DNA of 64,000 bases, taken from Streptomyces atratus. Its GTDB lineage: Bacteria; Actinomycetota; Actinomycetes; Streptomycetales; Streptomycetaceae. Of the stretch, positions 1 to 8,441 are shown one piece after another. Positions within the stretch are counted from its first letter, which is position 1, and every line of letters starts with the position of its first letter. The notes under the pieces are model-generated. The model was given only the letters and a program-made list of their open reading frames with translations. It was not told the DNA's origin and made no database searches. The position numbers were made by a program, and so were the translations under genes. The stretch is taken from NCBI RefSeq assembly GCF_014648655.1, contig NZ_BMRN01000001.1, positions 248,001 to 312,000 on the forward strand, written 5' to 3'.

Positions 1-1363
1 GCACCCAGCCGACGGCTCCGGAGATCCGCCCCGCGCCGGTGCCGGAGAGCAGCCTCGCCCAGGCCGCCAACGCACCCTCCACCGGCGGGAGTACGGGAAT
101 CGCGAGAGCACCCGGGTGCACGGCGGGCCCCGTTCCGGCGTGCTCCGTGACCTTCAGTACGGCGGCGCCGCCGGGCCCGTCACCCCGGGACAGCGAACCG
201 TAGGTGACCGGCAGCCTGGTGCGGTTCCACATCCGCTGCGGCAGGGGCTGGAGCACGGCGGCCGGGGCCTGCCCGGCCAGCTGGTGCAGCAGCCGGTGGG
301 CCCGGCCGCTGTGCCAGAGCGGACCGGCGCAGTCGCTGACGAGGACGGTGACACGACGGCCGGTCGGATCGCTCAGCCGGTCCGCGGAGTTCAGCGGTGC
401 GGCGGTCGGATCGGGGCTGCGGCTCACCGCGGCCGCACCGTCGGGCCCCTGATGCAGATAGCGCACCTGGACATCCCGAAAGGCACCCAACTGGCCGAAG
501 ATTTCCTGTAGTTCGCCGAACATCCGGTCCCACACCAGCATCGAGGACGAGGCGTCCATGACGCACTGCAGCAGCGCCTCGCCCCGGGAAGCACCGCGGA
601 ACACCGGCATGATCATCCCGCCGGCCCGGGCGCTGAGCTCCGCGGTCGCCGTCTCGTCGAGGGTGCGGCGCAGCGGGGGCGCGGCCGGGCGGTAGCGCTG
701 CAACGGGCGGAGGGCTCGCTGGAGTTCGAGCGGCGCCGGGAGGGCGGGAGCGGCGGGTACGCCGACGGTGAGCGCTCTCGCCCGGCCGCCCCGGGCGGCG
801 CTCCGTCCGCGCCCGGCCGGGCCGTCCGGGCGGGGGCCGCCGGGTGACGCGGTGCGGGGTACGGGGTAGAGGGCGATCCGCCGGTCGGCGTCGCCGAGGT
901 CCCGCTGCTCCGCGGGCTCGTCGTCGTCCGGGGCGGGGTCCGGGGCTTCGTCCCCGGTCACCTGCGGGGCCGGCCGCCCGGCCGGACGGCCCGCCTCGGC
1001 GGGGCCGGCGGACAGCAGCGGCGTGGCCGCGTCGTCCTCGTCGTCCGGCGCGTCGGGGTGACGGGTCCAGCGGGCCAGCCAGAGGGCGTCGCAGAGCTGC
1101 TCGGCGTCGGGGTCCAGCCCGGCTTCGCGTAACCTGGCGACGAATGCGGGCAGCAGGCCTCCGCCGTGCGGCTCGGAGTCCGGCTGCGGCTCACGACCGG
1201 GCTCCGGCACCGGCCCGACAGCTCCGGGAGCTTCGGGAGCTTCGGGCTCAGTGCCCATAGCCTCACCCAGGACATGGGTGTCATAAGGCGCCACGACGTC
1301 ACCCGGACCACCGTCCGGACCGCGCCCCTCGTCCGGTCCGTGCCGCGCCTTGCCGTCGGCCAT
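1..1363 (-). CDS. SAV_2336-type vWA-like protein of a VMAP/MoxR conflict system (partial, 3' end outside window)
   Basis: The frame is open from an ATG at 1363 to the left edge, about 454 codons with no stop. An acidic/proline-rich N-terminus is followed by the helical segment FVARLREAGLDPDAEQLCDA (about residues 80-105), which I recognise as the SAV_2336 N-terminal signature, then a low-complexity linker. A Rossmann/vWA-like domain follows (about residue 265 on, VMDASSSMLVWDRMFGEL), with the DxSxS-type metal-binding motif of vWA domains. The start overlaps nothing and lies 8 nt upstream of where the MoxR gene ends, so the two are cotranscribed. In related loci this protein partners the MoxR ATPase. 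The biochemical role is inferred; family membership is by recall, without a search. Confidence 0.72.
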   Translation of the reverse strand, partial: MADGKARHGPDEGRGPDGGPGDVVAPYDTHVLGEAMGTEPEAPEAPGAVGPVPEPGREPQPDSEPHGGGLLPAFVARLREAGLDPDAEQLCDALWLARWTRHPDAPDDEDDAATPLLSAGPAEAGRPAGRPAPQVTGDEAPDPAPDDDEPAEQRDLGDADRRIALYPVPRTASPGGPRPDGPAGRGRSAARGGRARALTVGVPAAPALPAPLELQRALRPLQRYRPAAPPLRRTLDETATAELSARAGGMIMPVFRGASRGEALLQCVMDASSSMLVWDRMFGELQEIFGQLGAFRDVQVRYLHQGPDGAAAVSRSPDPTAAPLNSADRLSDPTGRRVTVLVSDCAGPLWHSGRAHRLLHQLAGQAPAAVLQPLPQRMWNRTRLPVTYGSLSRGDGPGGAAVLKVTEHAGTGPAVHPGALAIPVLPPVEGALAAWARLLSGTGAGRISGAVGWV

Positions 1364-1370
1364 CAGCGCA

Positions 1371-2402
1371 TCACCTCGGCCTGTCGAGTCGCTGGATGAG
1401 CAGATCGGCGAGGCGGTCGCGGCCGGCCGGGGCGGCGGCATCGGTGAGATAGATCGCGTTCAACAGCTGGTCGGTGGCGAGAAGTTCGCTGCGGGACCGC
1501 TCCAGGAAGTGGGCGATGAGGTCGTCCCCGGAGCGTGCCGCCTCGTCGCCGAGGTGGGCGCGTACGAAGGTCGCGAGCCGCTGGTGGTCGGGGCGTCCGA
1601 GTTCCAGGTGGATGCAGCGGCGCATCAGGGGCGCCGGGAAGTCCCGCTCGCCGTTGCTGGTGAGCACCACGAACGGGAAGGACCGGCACTGCACCCGGCC
1701 GCCCCTCACCTTCACCTTGTTGCCGTCGTCGTCGAGGACCTCCGCCTCGCCGTCGGGCAGCCGGTCGGCGATCCGCTCCAGCTCGGGGATGGCGAACTCG
1801 CCCTCCTCCAGCACATTGAGCAGGTCGTTCGGCAGATCGATGTCGCTCTTGTCGAGCTCGTCGATGAGCAGTACACGCGGCCGGTCCGAGGGCAGCAGCG
1901 CGGTGCCGAGCGGCCCGAGCCGGATGTAGCTGCCGACGCTCTGTGCCGATTCGGCACCGGGTGCCCCGGCCGCCGCACTGTGCGCGGCGATCTGTACATC
2001 CTGGAGCCGGGCGATCGCGTCGTAGTGGTAGAGGCCGTCCTGGAGGGCCGAGCGGCTGACAATCGGCCAGCGCAGGACCCGGCCGAGCCCGAGCTCATGG
2101 GCGACGGAGTGGGCCAGCGTGCTCTTTCCGGCGCCGGGGCTGCCGGTGACCAGCAGCGGACGCCGCAGATAGAGCGCGGCATTGATCATTTCGAGCTCTT
2201 CGGCGCCCGGCCGGTGGAGTTCGGCGATGTGCCGGTAGCCGCCGAGGCGGCGGTCGGCGGATCCGTCCCCGTCCCGCTCGTCGGGGGCTGGGGCACCGCG
2301 GCCCCCGAAGTCCCGCCAGGGCGGCGGGGGCGGCAGCTGCTCGATGCCCTCGTGCGGTTCGCCGGCCCCTCGGTAGATGAGCCACTCGCTGGGTTCACTC
2401 AT
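1371..2402 (-). CDS. MoxR-type AAA+ ATPase
   Basis: This 343-aa AAA+ ATPase has a Walker A motif GSPGAGKST (residues 87-95), a Walker B motif VLLIDELDK (177-185), a sensor-1-like VLTSNGERDFP and an arginine-finger region PLMRRC, in the order seen in MoxR ATPases. A proline-rich N-terminal extension of about 60 residues precedes the AAA core. MoxR proteins remodel or unfold partner proteins, classically together with vWA-domain proteins. Here the vWA-like partner is the next gene downstream and a protease-VMAP fusion lies upstream. The stop is 8 nt before the next start. The family call is strong; the partner protein and any target are inferred from context. Confidence 0.88.
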   Translation of the reverse strand: MSEPSEWLIYRGAGEPHEGIEQLPPPPPWRDFGGRGAPAPDERDGDGSADRRLGGYRHIAELHRPGAEELEMINAALYLRRPLLVTGSPGAGKSTLAHSVAHELGLGRVLRWPIVSRSALQDGLYHYDAIARLQDVQIAAHSAAAGAPGAESAQSVGSYIRLGPLGTALLPSDRPRVLLIDELDKSDIDLPNDLLNVLEEGEFAIPELERIADRLPDGEAEVLDDDGNKVKVRGGRVQCRSFPFVVLTSNGERDFPAPLMRRCIHLELGRPDHQRLATFVRAHLGDEAARSGDDLIAHFLERSRSELLATDQLLNAIYLTDAAAPAGRDRLADLLIQRLDRPR

Positions 2403-2496
2403 AACGCGTTCCTCGTCGTCACTCGTCCGCCAGGGGCAGCAGTCGAACGTGCATCACGGTAGCGATCCGGCGTACACGCCGTAAGGGTCCGGCCGT

Positions 2497-4608
2497 TCAC
2501 GGCGCCTCAAGGAACTGCCCGGAGCCCGGCAGCGGATGATGTGGATCTTCGTAGTACAGGGCGACACCGTTCGACCAGTACGTCTCCGCACGGCCCGCAT
2601 GCACCCCCTGTCTCAACTCATGGATTTTTTCCGGGAGGTGAGCGGCGATGCGGGCCTCGGCGACCGCGTCGGCGGCGCGCCGGTGAAAGTCCGTGCACAC
2701 CGCGGTCGGCTCGGCCGCCCGGCGCTGCCACAGGGCCACGCCGAAGCCTCCGTCGAGCACCCGCCCGAGACCGGCCGCGGTCTCCGGGTGGGTCCGTTCG
2801 CCGTAGCGGCAGAGCACCGGGACGGTCTCGTACGGCAGTTGGCGCAGCTCCTCCACCACGGGTACGGGTACCCGCCTTCCGTCCTCGCAGTCGACGACGG
2901 CCGCCCGCATCGCGGCGGTCCTGGTCCGGTTCCAGCGCGCCTCGCGCTCGTCGATCCCGTCATCGGCCAGGAGCGGACTGTGGTCCAGGCGGCGGATGAC
3001 CACGGGGCGCAGCACTCCGAGCGGCCTCCCGTCGGGCGGCACCCGCCATCCGTCGACCTCCAGGTCCATGAGGGCCTGATCCACCGCTACCTGGAGCACC
3101 GCGGGGTCGTCGGGTTCGTCGCACCGCCGGAACGCCTCAGCCAGCGGGCCCGCGAGCCGGGCCGGGAGGGCCTTTGATGCGGTGCCCCGGCTGTCCTCGG
3201 CGACGGGCAGGACGTCCCCGCCGTGCTGGGCGACGCCGATCCGCCAGTCGTAGCGGTCCCGTTCCCAGCCGCGCGGCTCCAGCGCCAGCAGGACGAACGG
3301 GGCGCTGCGCGTCCTGGCGGGTTCGAGCGTCGGCGCCGGGGTACGCAGGTGTTCGAGGCCCGGGGCGTGCCGGCCGTTGTGCCGGAGCCCGGCAAGCTCA
3401 TGACGGAACTTGCGGGAGAGCCGGTCCTCGGCCATCCGCTTCACCCATTCCCACAGGGATGCCTCGGCGAGCTGGGTGGACGGCAGGACGTAAGGGCGTT
3501 CGGCGGAGATGGCGCTCATGCAGTAGCGCAGGATCAGTTCCAGTGCGCCGTCGCCGCCGGGGGCGTCGTACAGCGTCCCCAGTCCGTCGCGCCAGCCGCG
3601 CGGGGCCGCGTGGTGCTCGGCCGGGTGGGTGTCCGGCAGCCGGTCCAGGAGGTCGAGGAGGCTGCGGGTGCTGAGCGGGGGCGGGAGTTCGGCGAGCCGG
3701 CCGAGCAGGTCGACGCGCTGCTGGGGGCTGAGGGCGAGCCCCGCCCCGGCACCCAGTTCGCGCTGGAGATCGGCCCAGGTCCGATCGGTGCCGACCGGGC
3801 TGGTGTGCCGGTCGGCGTGGTAGCGGTCGTGGGCGTGGAACACCGCCTGGTACGGGTCGTCGGACTCGGCGGCGACCGCCCCGGGGGGCACGGGCAGCGT
3901 ACGCAGCCGCTCGACGCCGATCGAGGTCCCGCCGGTCGTGCCGTCGGAGCGCGACTTGAGTACGCCGACGACCTCGCCGCGGGCCAGGTCCACCACGGGT
4001 CCGCCGGACAGACCCGGGTACATCCGGTCGCCGTCGAGCCGCATCTGTTCGTCGTCCTCGGCCCAGTCGCCGAAGGTACCCATCACCTGGCACCGCCCGC
4101 TGAACCGGGTCAGCTGCCCCGACCCGCCGTCGGTCCAGCCCGTGTAGAGGACCGAGCCGCCGCCGAACATGCCCGCCGGACGCTCGGTGACGTACACGCA
4201 GGGGTGCTCGACGGGCCGCAGCAGCCGGATGAGCGCGAGGTCGGGGGCGGGCCAGCCACCCGAAGGCTCCGGAACCCGTACGCCGCCGGGCCCGGCCGTG
4301 GCGTGGCGCCTCTCGGGCAGGGCGGCGACCACGGCGCCCTCGACCGCGGTCTCGGCGCTGCCCGGGTCCGGTTTGAAGACCACGTTCACGTGACGCCCCT
4401 CCCCCTCCATCGCCACGTGCGCGCACGTGAGGACCCAGCTCGGGGCGATGAAGAAGCCGCTCCCCAGGAAGCCTCTGTCGGATCCGTCAGGGGCATACCC
4501 GGGCTCCGGGCGATGGATGCGTACGGTCGCCGCCATCACGAGGCCCGCCAGCGCACGGTACGTACTCTCCGAGCCGCCCCATGCGCCCCTGCCCTGCGGC
4601 TGGGTCAT
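2497..4608 (-). CDS. Trypsin-like serine protease fused to VMAP-C region
   Basis: A 703-aa protein in two parts. Residues 40-220 form a trypsin-like fold with the complete triad His64 (VLTCAHVA), Asp123 (PDLALIRL) and Ser201 (PGLSGGPVV). After a helical middle region (about 240-400) the C-terminal 280 residues carry the VMAP-C features I recall, starting near LLALEPRGWERDRYDWRI and ending in ALYYEDPHHPLP. No signal peptide is seen, so it probably works in the cytoplasm. The frame could be extended to 4884, but the ATG at 4608 overlaps the upstream stop as ATGA and begins exactly where the conserved protein begins, so I chose it. It is the likely effector of the module, activated by the MoxR/vWA partners (inference). 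Confidence 0.82.
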   Translation of the reverse strand: MTQPQGRGAWGGSESTYRALAGLVMAATVRIHRPEPGYAPDGSDRGFLGSGFFIAPSWVLTCAHVAMEGEGRHVNVVFKPDPGSAETAVEGAVVAALPERRHATAGPGGVRVPEPSGGWPAPDLALIRLLRPVEHPCVYVTERPAGMFGGGSVLYTGWTDGGSGQLTRFSGRCQVMGTFGDWAEDDEQMRLDGDRMYPGLSGGPVVDLARGEVVGVLKSRSDGTTGGTSIGVERLRTLPVPPGAVAAESDDPYQAVFHAHDRYHADRHTSPVGTDRTWADLQRELGAGAGLALSPQQRVDLLGRLAELPPPLSTRSLLDLLDRLPDTHPAEHHAAPRGWRDGLGTLYDAPGGDGALELILRYCMSAISAERPYVLPSTQLAEASLWEWVKRMAEDRLSRKFRHELAGLRHNGRHAPGLEHLRTPAPTLEPARTRSAPFVLLALEPRGWERDRYDWRIGVAQHGGDVLPVAEDSRGTASKALPARLAGPLAEAFRRCDEPDDPAVLQVAVDQALMDLEVDGWRVPPDGRPLGVLRPVVIRRLDHSPLLADDGIDEREARWNRTRTAAMRAAVVDCEDGRRVPVPVVEELRQLPYETVPVLCRYGERTHPETAAGLGRVLDGGFGVALWQRRAAEPTAVCTDFHRRAADAVAEARIAAHLPEKIHELRQGVHAGRAETYWSNGVALYYEDPHHPLPGSGQFLEAP

Positions 4609-5222
4609 GACCGGCTTCCGGCGTCCGGCCCGGGCCCGTCCGGATGCGCCGGTGCGCCGGTGGATGCCCCGGCGTCCGGATTTCCCGCGGATGCGCCCGG
4701 GACCGCCGCCGGTGGCGCCGTGGGCGCGGGCGGATGCCCGGGCGGCGAGGAGGGCGGGGGCGGCATGGGCGGGGCGGCCTGCGTGGCCGGGGACGCGGCT
4801 GCCTGCGGCGGCGTCTGCCCAGCCACACGCGCCCCCGTCTGCGCCGGGATGGTCGGATCGGCGGGCGGACCGCCACCGCTCCACGTCAGCGTGACCTTGA
4901 TGCCGCCCTTGGCCTCGCCGTCCGCGAGCAGGCCGACGACCTTGCCCGCCTTCGCGGTGAGCTCGATGCCGAATTCGACGCTGACCTCGTCGGGCCGCAC
5001 CGCCCGCAACGGCTCGGCGAGCGAACGTGCGACGCTGGTCACGACGGCCTGGAGGCTCTCGACCCGGGCCTGCACCTGCTCGGCGAAGTCCCCATAGCCG
5101 ATGTCCGTGAACGCCGGCCCCCGGGCGGGCTTCGTCAGCTCCTCCGCCCCTGAGATCCGCGCCCAGACCGGTGTGCCGTCCGGCATCTCGATACGCGTGA
5201 TACGGGCCCCGCCGTCAGCCAT
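4605..5222 (-). CDS. Trypco1-type (CU044_2847 family) trypsin-co-occurring protein
   Basis: A 205-aa protein. The first 120 residues form a small beta-rich domain (MADGGARITRIEMPDGTPVW ... VSVEFGIELTAKAGKVVGLL), recalled as the Trypco1 or CU044_2847 family that sits next to trypsin-like proteases in predicted conflict systems. The remaining 85 residues are a proline/alanine-rich low-complexity tail. Its stop overlaps the protease start (ATGA), so translation is coupled. It is the first gene of the four-gene minus-strand operon. Function is unknown; an adaptor or sensor that presents a substrate to the protease is a reasonable inference. Confidence 0.75.
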   Translation of the reverse strand: MADGGARITRIEMPDGTPVWARISGAEELTKPARGPAFTDIGYGDFAEQVQARVESLQAVVTSVARSLAEPLRAVRPDEVSVEFGIELTAKAGKVVGLLADGEAKGGIKVTLTWSGGGPPADPTIPAQTGARVAGQTPPQAAASPATQAAPPMPPPPSSPPGHPPAPTAPPAAVPGASAGNPDAGASTGAPAHPDGPGPDAGSRS

Positions 5223-5407
5223 GAAACCCCCCGTTCCCCCAACTACCCGCAGGCTAACGGCAGTACGCCGCCGATGCGAGAGACATGGACCATGACGCCG
5301 GGGCGCGGCGGGCCGGTTCTCGACCGGCCCGCGCGGCTGCCGCGGACCGCGCCCGAGGACGTACTCCCGCCCTTCGCGGGGCTGTCACCAGGCATTAGGC
5401 TTGCCGC

Positions 5408-5590
5408 ATGTACTTCACCGACCGCGGTATCGAGGAACTGGAGAAGCGGCGAGGCGAGGAAGAGATCACTTTCGAGTGGCTCGCCGAGCAGCTGCGTACG
5501 TTCGTCGATCTCAATCCCGATTTCGAGGTGCCGGTCGAGCGCCTCGCCACCTGGCTGGCCCGTCTCGACGACGAGGACGAGGACGAGTAG
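5408..5590 (+). CDS. Small conserved DUF6104-type protein
   Basis: A 60-aa acidic protein, MYFTDRGIEELEKRRGEEEI with a helical core and a DDEDEDE tail. The sequence looks like the highly conserved small streptomycete family DUF6104 (by recall). No catalytic motif or membrane segment is visible. It stands alone on the plus strand, between the divergent Trypco1 gene and the convergent frameshifted gene that reads into its 3' end. Function unknown. Confidence 0.7.
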   Translation: MYFTDRGIEELEKRRGEEEITFEWLAEQLRTFVDLNPDFEVPVERLATWLARLDDEDEDE

Positions 5591-6401
5591 TCAGGCCGGC
5601 CCGACGCATCGGCCCCGTCGGCCCTGAACCGGTCGTAGGCGAGTCCGAGTGCTCCGTGCGACATCAGCAGCATCCCCGCCAGGACCCAGCCACCACTGCG
5701 GCGGCTCATCCCCCAGAGGGTGAGCGGCAGCCCGGCCGCCATTTGGGCGCCGCCCAGTACGCGGGCTCCGGGGCCGCGCATCCAGGGGCCGGGGCGGCCG
5801 CTCTCGGCCGCGTCGAGTTCGGCCTTCACCGCCTCACGCCGGCCGGTCCGGGCGATCGGTTCCGCTTCGGGCCGGTCGTCGGCCGCCGCGTACAGGCGGT
5901 CGCCGGGCGTGTCCGGGTCCGGACCGGGCGGTAGGGCCAGGCCGATACGGCTGAGGACGGCGAGCAGCCCGCGCAGCCGGATGCGGGCATCGGCGTCCGG
6001 GTCCGGGCGGGTCAGCCCTTCGAGTGCCTGGACATCCAGTACGGGGTCGAGGCCCAGCCGCTCGGCGAACGTACACATGGCCTCGTCCTCACCGACCGGC
6101 GTGCCGTCCGCGAGCCGGACTTGGCCGATCGGGCGTCGGAATCCGGACGCGAGCACATGACCGGCCCGGTCGCCGTCCCACCACAGGGCGAGGACGGGCC
6201 AGGCCGAGCCGACCGCGAGCGCCGTGGCCCAGCCGGCTCCACGTCCGTACCCCCGCCATCGTTCTGCCAGGGCTTTCCCTCGGGTACGAGGACGGACCAC
6301 CCGTCTCCGGCGGGCGCGAGCAGCAGATGGGCCACCGGCCGTACGTTCTCGGGTCCGGCACGGCACAGCAGCAGCGCCCCCTCGGGGGATGTCGCGTTCA
6401 C
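5591..6401 (-). pseudogene. Frameshifted gene for a conserved uncharacterised protein
   Basis: The N-terminal part (MNATSPEGALLLCRAGPENV ... VPEGKPWQNDGGGTDVEP) starts at 6401. The rest (GWATALAVGSAWPVLALWWD ... LAYDRFRADGADA) continues in the -1 related frame from about 6240, so one base appears to be missing near 6230-6245. The second frame then has no stop before it runs antisense through the DUF6104 gene to 5395, so the C-terminus is also uncertain. A hydrophobic stretch near the C-terminus (LPLTLWGMSRRSGGWVLAGM) could be a membrane segment. It could be a true pseudogene or a sequencing/assembly indel. I do not assign a function. Confidence 0.6.
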
Positions 6402-6494
6402 GCCCCACGCGGTGGGTCAATTGCCCATATTTGGCACCCTTTGATCGACCAATGACATCGCGACGCCCCTCGACTTCCCTTGACTTCCCCGATC

Positions 6495-6534
6495 CGCGAT
6501 ATATCGTGTTCTGCAAGAGACGCGATATGTTGCG
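6495..6534 (+). promoter_or_regulatory. Direct-repeat operator candidate upstream of the DUF4097/PadR operon
   Basis: CGCGATAT occurs at 6495-6502 and again at 6521-6528, 26 bp apart. The first copy is part of the palindrome CGATATATCG (6497-6506). They lie 31-70 bp upstream of the DUF4097 start in an otherwise GC-rich stretch. The distal gene is a PadR regulator, so autoregulation through these sites is plausible. Confidence 0.45.
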
Positions 6535-6564
6535 TCATTCCGCGCTCCCCGGGAGGTCAGATCC

Positions 6565-7422
6565 ATGCCTGTGTCGACATGGGCCATCACCGAGCCCCAG
6601 AAGCTGACCTTCGAGGACCCCGTGACGTCGCTCAATGTGCGCATCGTCGGGGGCACCGTCAATGTCGTCGGCACCGAGGAGCCGACCGCCCGGCTGGAGG
6701 TCTCCGCGATCGAGGGCCCGCCACTGATCGTGACCCAGGAGGGCGGCGCCCTCACGGTCGCGTACGAGGGCCTGCCGTGGAACGACTTTCTCAAGTGGTT
6801 CGACCGCAAGGGCTGGCACCGCAGCGCGGTCGTCTCGCTCGCCGTGCCGGCCGGGTCGGCGGTGGAGGTGGGCGTGGTCGGCGCCGGGGCCGTCGTATCC
6901 GGAATCCGTGGACGTACGGACATACGGGGCGTCAGTGGCGACACCACGCTCGTCGGGCTCGCAGGTCCGGTCCGGGCCGAGACGGTCTCCGGCAGCGTGG
7001 AGGCCCAGTCGGTCACCGGCGATCTGCGCTTCCAGACGGTCGCGGGCGATCTGACGGTCGTCGAGGGCGCCGGGGCCTCGGTCCGGGCGGACTCGGTCAG
7101 CGGCAACATGGTGCTGGACCTGGACCCGACCGGGAAGCCCACGGACATCCGGCTGGCCACGGTCTCCGGCGAGGTCGCCATCCGGCTGCCGCACCCGGCG
7201 GACGCGACGGTCGAGGCGAACACCGCGAGCGGCGCCGTCTCCAACGGCTTCGAGGATCTGCGGGTCAGCGGCCAGTGGGGGGCGAAGAAGATCACCGGCA
7301 CGCTCGGCGCCGGGACCGGGAAGCTGAGGGCGACGACCGTCTCGGGATCGATCGCCCTGCTGCGCCGCCCACCGGTCGAGGTCGATCCGTACGATGCCGA
7401 GCCGACCGGAAAGGTGCTCTGA
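6565..7422 (+). CDS. DUF4097-family beta-repeat protein
   Basis: A 285-aa soluble protein made of repeating short beta strands (VRAETVSGSVEAQSVTGDLR, then FQTVAGDLTV and so on), typical of DUF4097 bactofilin-like beta-helix proteins. A GGGAGG ribosome site lies 8 nt before the ATG. No signal peptide or membrane segment is seen. The PadR gene starts 1 nt after its stop, so the two form an operon. In this arrangement the DUF4097 protein is often coupled to the PadR regulator, but its molecular role is unknown. Confidence 0.82.
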   Translation: MPVSTWAITEPQKLTFEDPVTSLNVRIVGGTVNVVGTEEPTARLEVSAIEGPPLIVTQEGGALTVAYEGLPWNDFLKWFDRKGWHRSAVVSLAVPAGSAVEVGVVGAGAVVSGIRGRTDIRGVSGDTTLVGLAGPVRAETVSGSVEAQSVTGDLRFQTVAGDLTVVEGAGASVRADSVSGNMVLDLDPTGKPTDIRLATVSGEVAIRLPHPADATVEANTASGAVSNGFEDLRVSGQWGAKKITGTLGAGTGKLRATTVSGSIALLRRPPVEVDPYDAEPTGKVL

Positions 7423-7423
7423 C

Positions 7424-8410
7424 ATGCCCCCCGTATTCGCCCACGGCCGCCTCCGCCTCTACCTGCTGAAACTGCTCGACGAGGCCCCTCGCCATGGCTA
7501 CGAGGTGATCCGGCTCCTGGAGGAGCGCTTCCAGGGGCTGTACGCACCCTCGGCGGGCACGGTCTATCCGCGCCTCGCCAAGCTGGAGGCCGAGGGTCTC
7601 GTCACCCATGCCACCGAGGGCGGCCGCAAGGTCTACTCGATCACCGACGCGGGCCGCGCCGAACTGGCCGGCCGCACGGGCGAACTCGCCGATCTGGAAC
7701 TGGAGATCAGGGACTCCGTCTCCGAACTCGCCTCAGAGATCCGGGACGATGTGCGCGGCGCCGCCGGCAAGCTGCGCAGCGAGATGCGGGCTGCGGCGGA
7801 CGAGACCAGGCACACCTCCGCCGGCCCCACCGGCCGAAAGAGCGACTGGGAGTCCGCCTTCGGCGACCTCGGCGACTTCGGCGACAAGGAGACATGGCGC
7901 GCCGCGAAGGAGGAGCTGCGCAAGGCCAAACAGGAGTGGAAGGAGCAGGCCCGCCGGGCGAAGGACGAGTCCCGCCGCGCCCGCGAGGACGCCCAGCAGG
8001 CCCGCCGCCAGGCCAAGGAGGCCCAGGACAGGGCGCGCGAGCAGATGCAGAACGCCGCCCGCCAGGTCCAGGAGCACTTCGCGCGGGGCGACTGGCCCTC
8101 GGGCGTACGGGAGGGGCTGGCCGAGATCACCGGTCAGCTGGGCGGCTTCGCCAGGACGGGCAGCTGGCCCCCCTACGTCAAGCCGGAACCGGCCGGAGCC
8201 GACGACGACTGGGGCAAGGACACCCCCCGCACCGGCGACCCGGCCCGCGACCTGGACCGGCTGCTCGACCGCTTCCGCGACGACATCCGCGACACGGCCC
8301 GGGACAGCGGCGTCACTCAGGAGCAGCTCACAGAGGCCCGCCGCCACCTGTCGACGGCGGCGGCCCGCATCGGGGCACTGCTGAGGAAGGGCGACAACGG
8401 GCAGAAGTGA
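7424..8410 (+). CDS. PadR-family transcriptional regulator with long coiled-coil tail
   Basis: A 328-aa protein. Residues 1-80 are a PadR winged helix (LYLLKLLDEAPRHGYEVIRL ... GTVYPRLAKLEAEGLV). The remainder is very charged and helical, with many KEELRKAKQEWKEQARRAKD-like repeats (about residues 90-220) that predict a long coiled coil far beyond the usual PadR dimerisation helix. The start at 7424 was chosen because it begins the conserved domain and follows GGAAAGG. It is probably an autorepressor of the DUF4097 operon; the ligand is unknown. Confidence 0.85.
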   Translation: MPPVFAHGRLRLYLLKLLDEAPRHGYEVIRLLEERFQGLYAPSAGTVYPRLAKLEAEGLVTHATEGGRKVYSITDAGRAELAGRTGELADLELEIRDSVSELASEIRDDVRGAAGKLRSEMRAAADETRHTSAGPTGRKSDWESAFGDLGDFGDKETWRAAKEELRKAKQEWKEQARRAKDESRRAREDAQQARRQAKEAQDRAREQMQNAARQVQEHFARGDWPSGVREGLAEITGQLGGFARTGSWPPYVKPEPAGADDDWGKDTPRTGDPARDLDRLLDRFRDDIRDTARDSGVTQEQLTEARRHLSTAAARIGALLRKGDNGQK

Positions 8411-8441
8411 CGGGGCGGGAGGGCGGTTAGAGGACCCGGGT

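Noticed and set aside
4609..4884. N-terminal extension of the protease gene to 4884
   Set aside because: It would overlap most of the Trypco1 gene and encode non-conserved Arg/Pro/Gly-rich sequence; ATG 4608 has the ATGA coupling.
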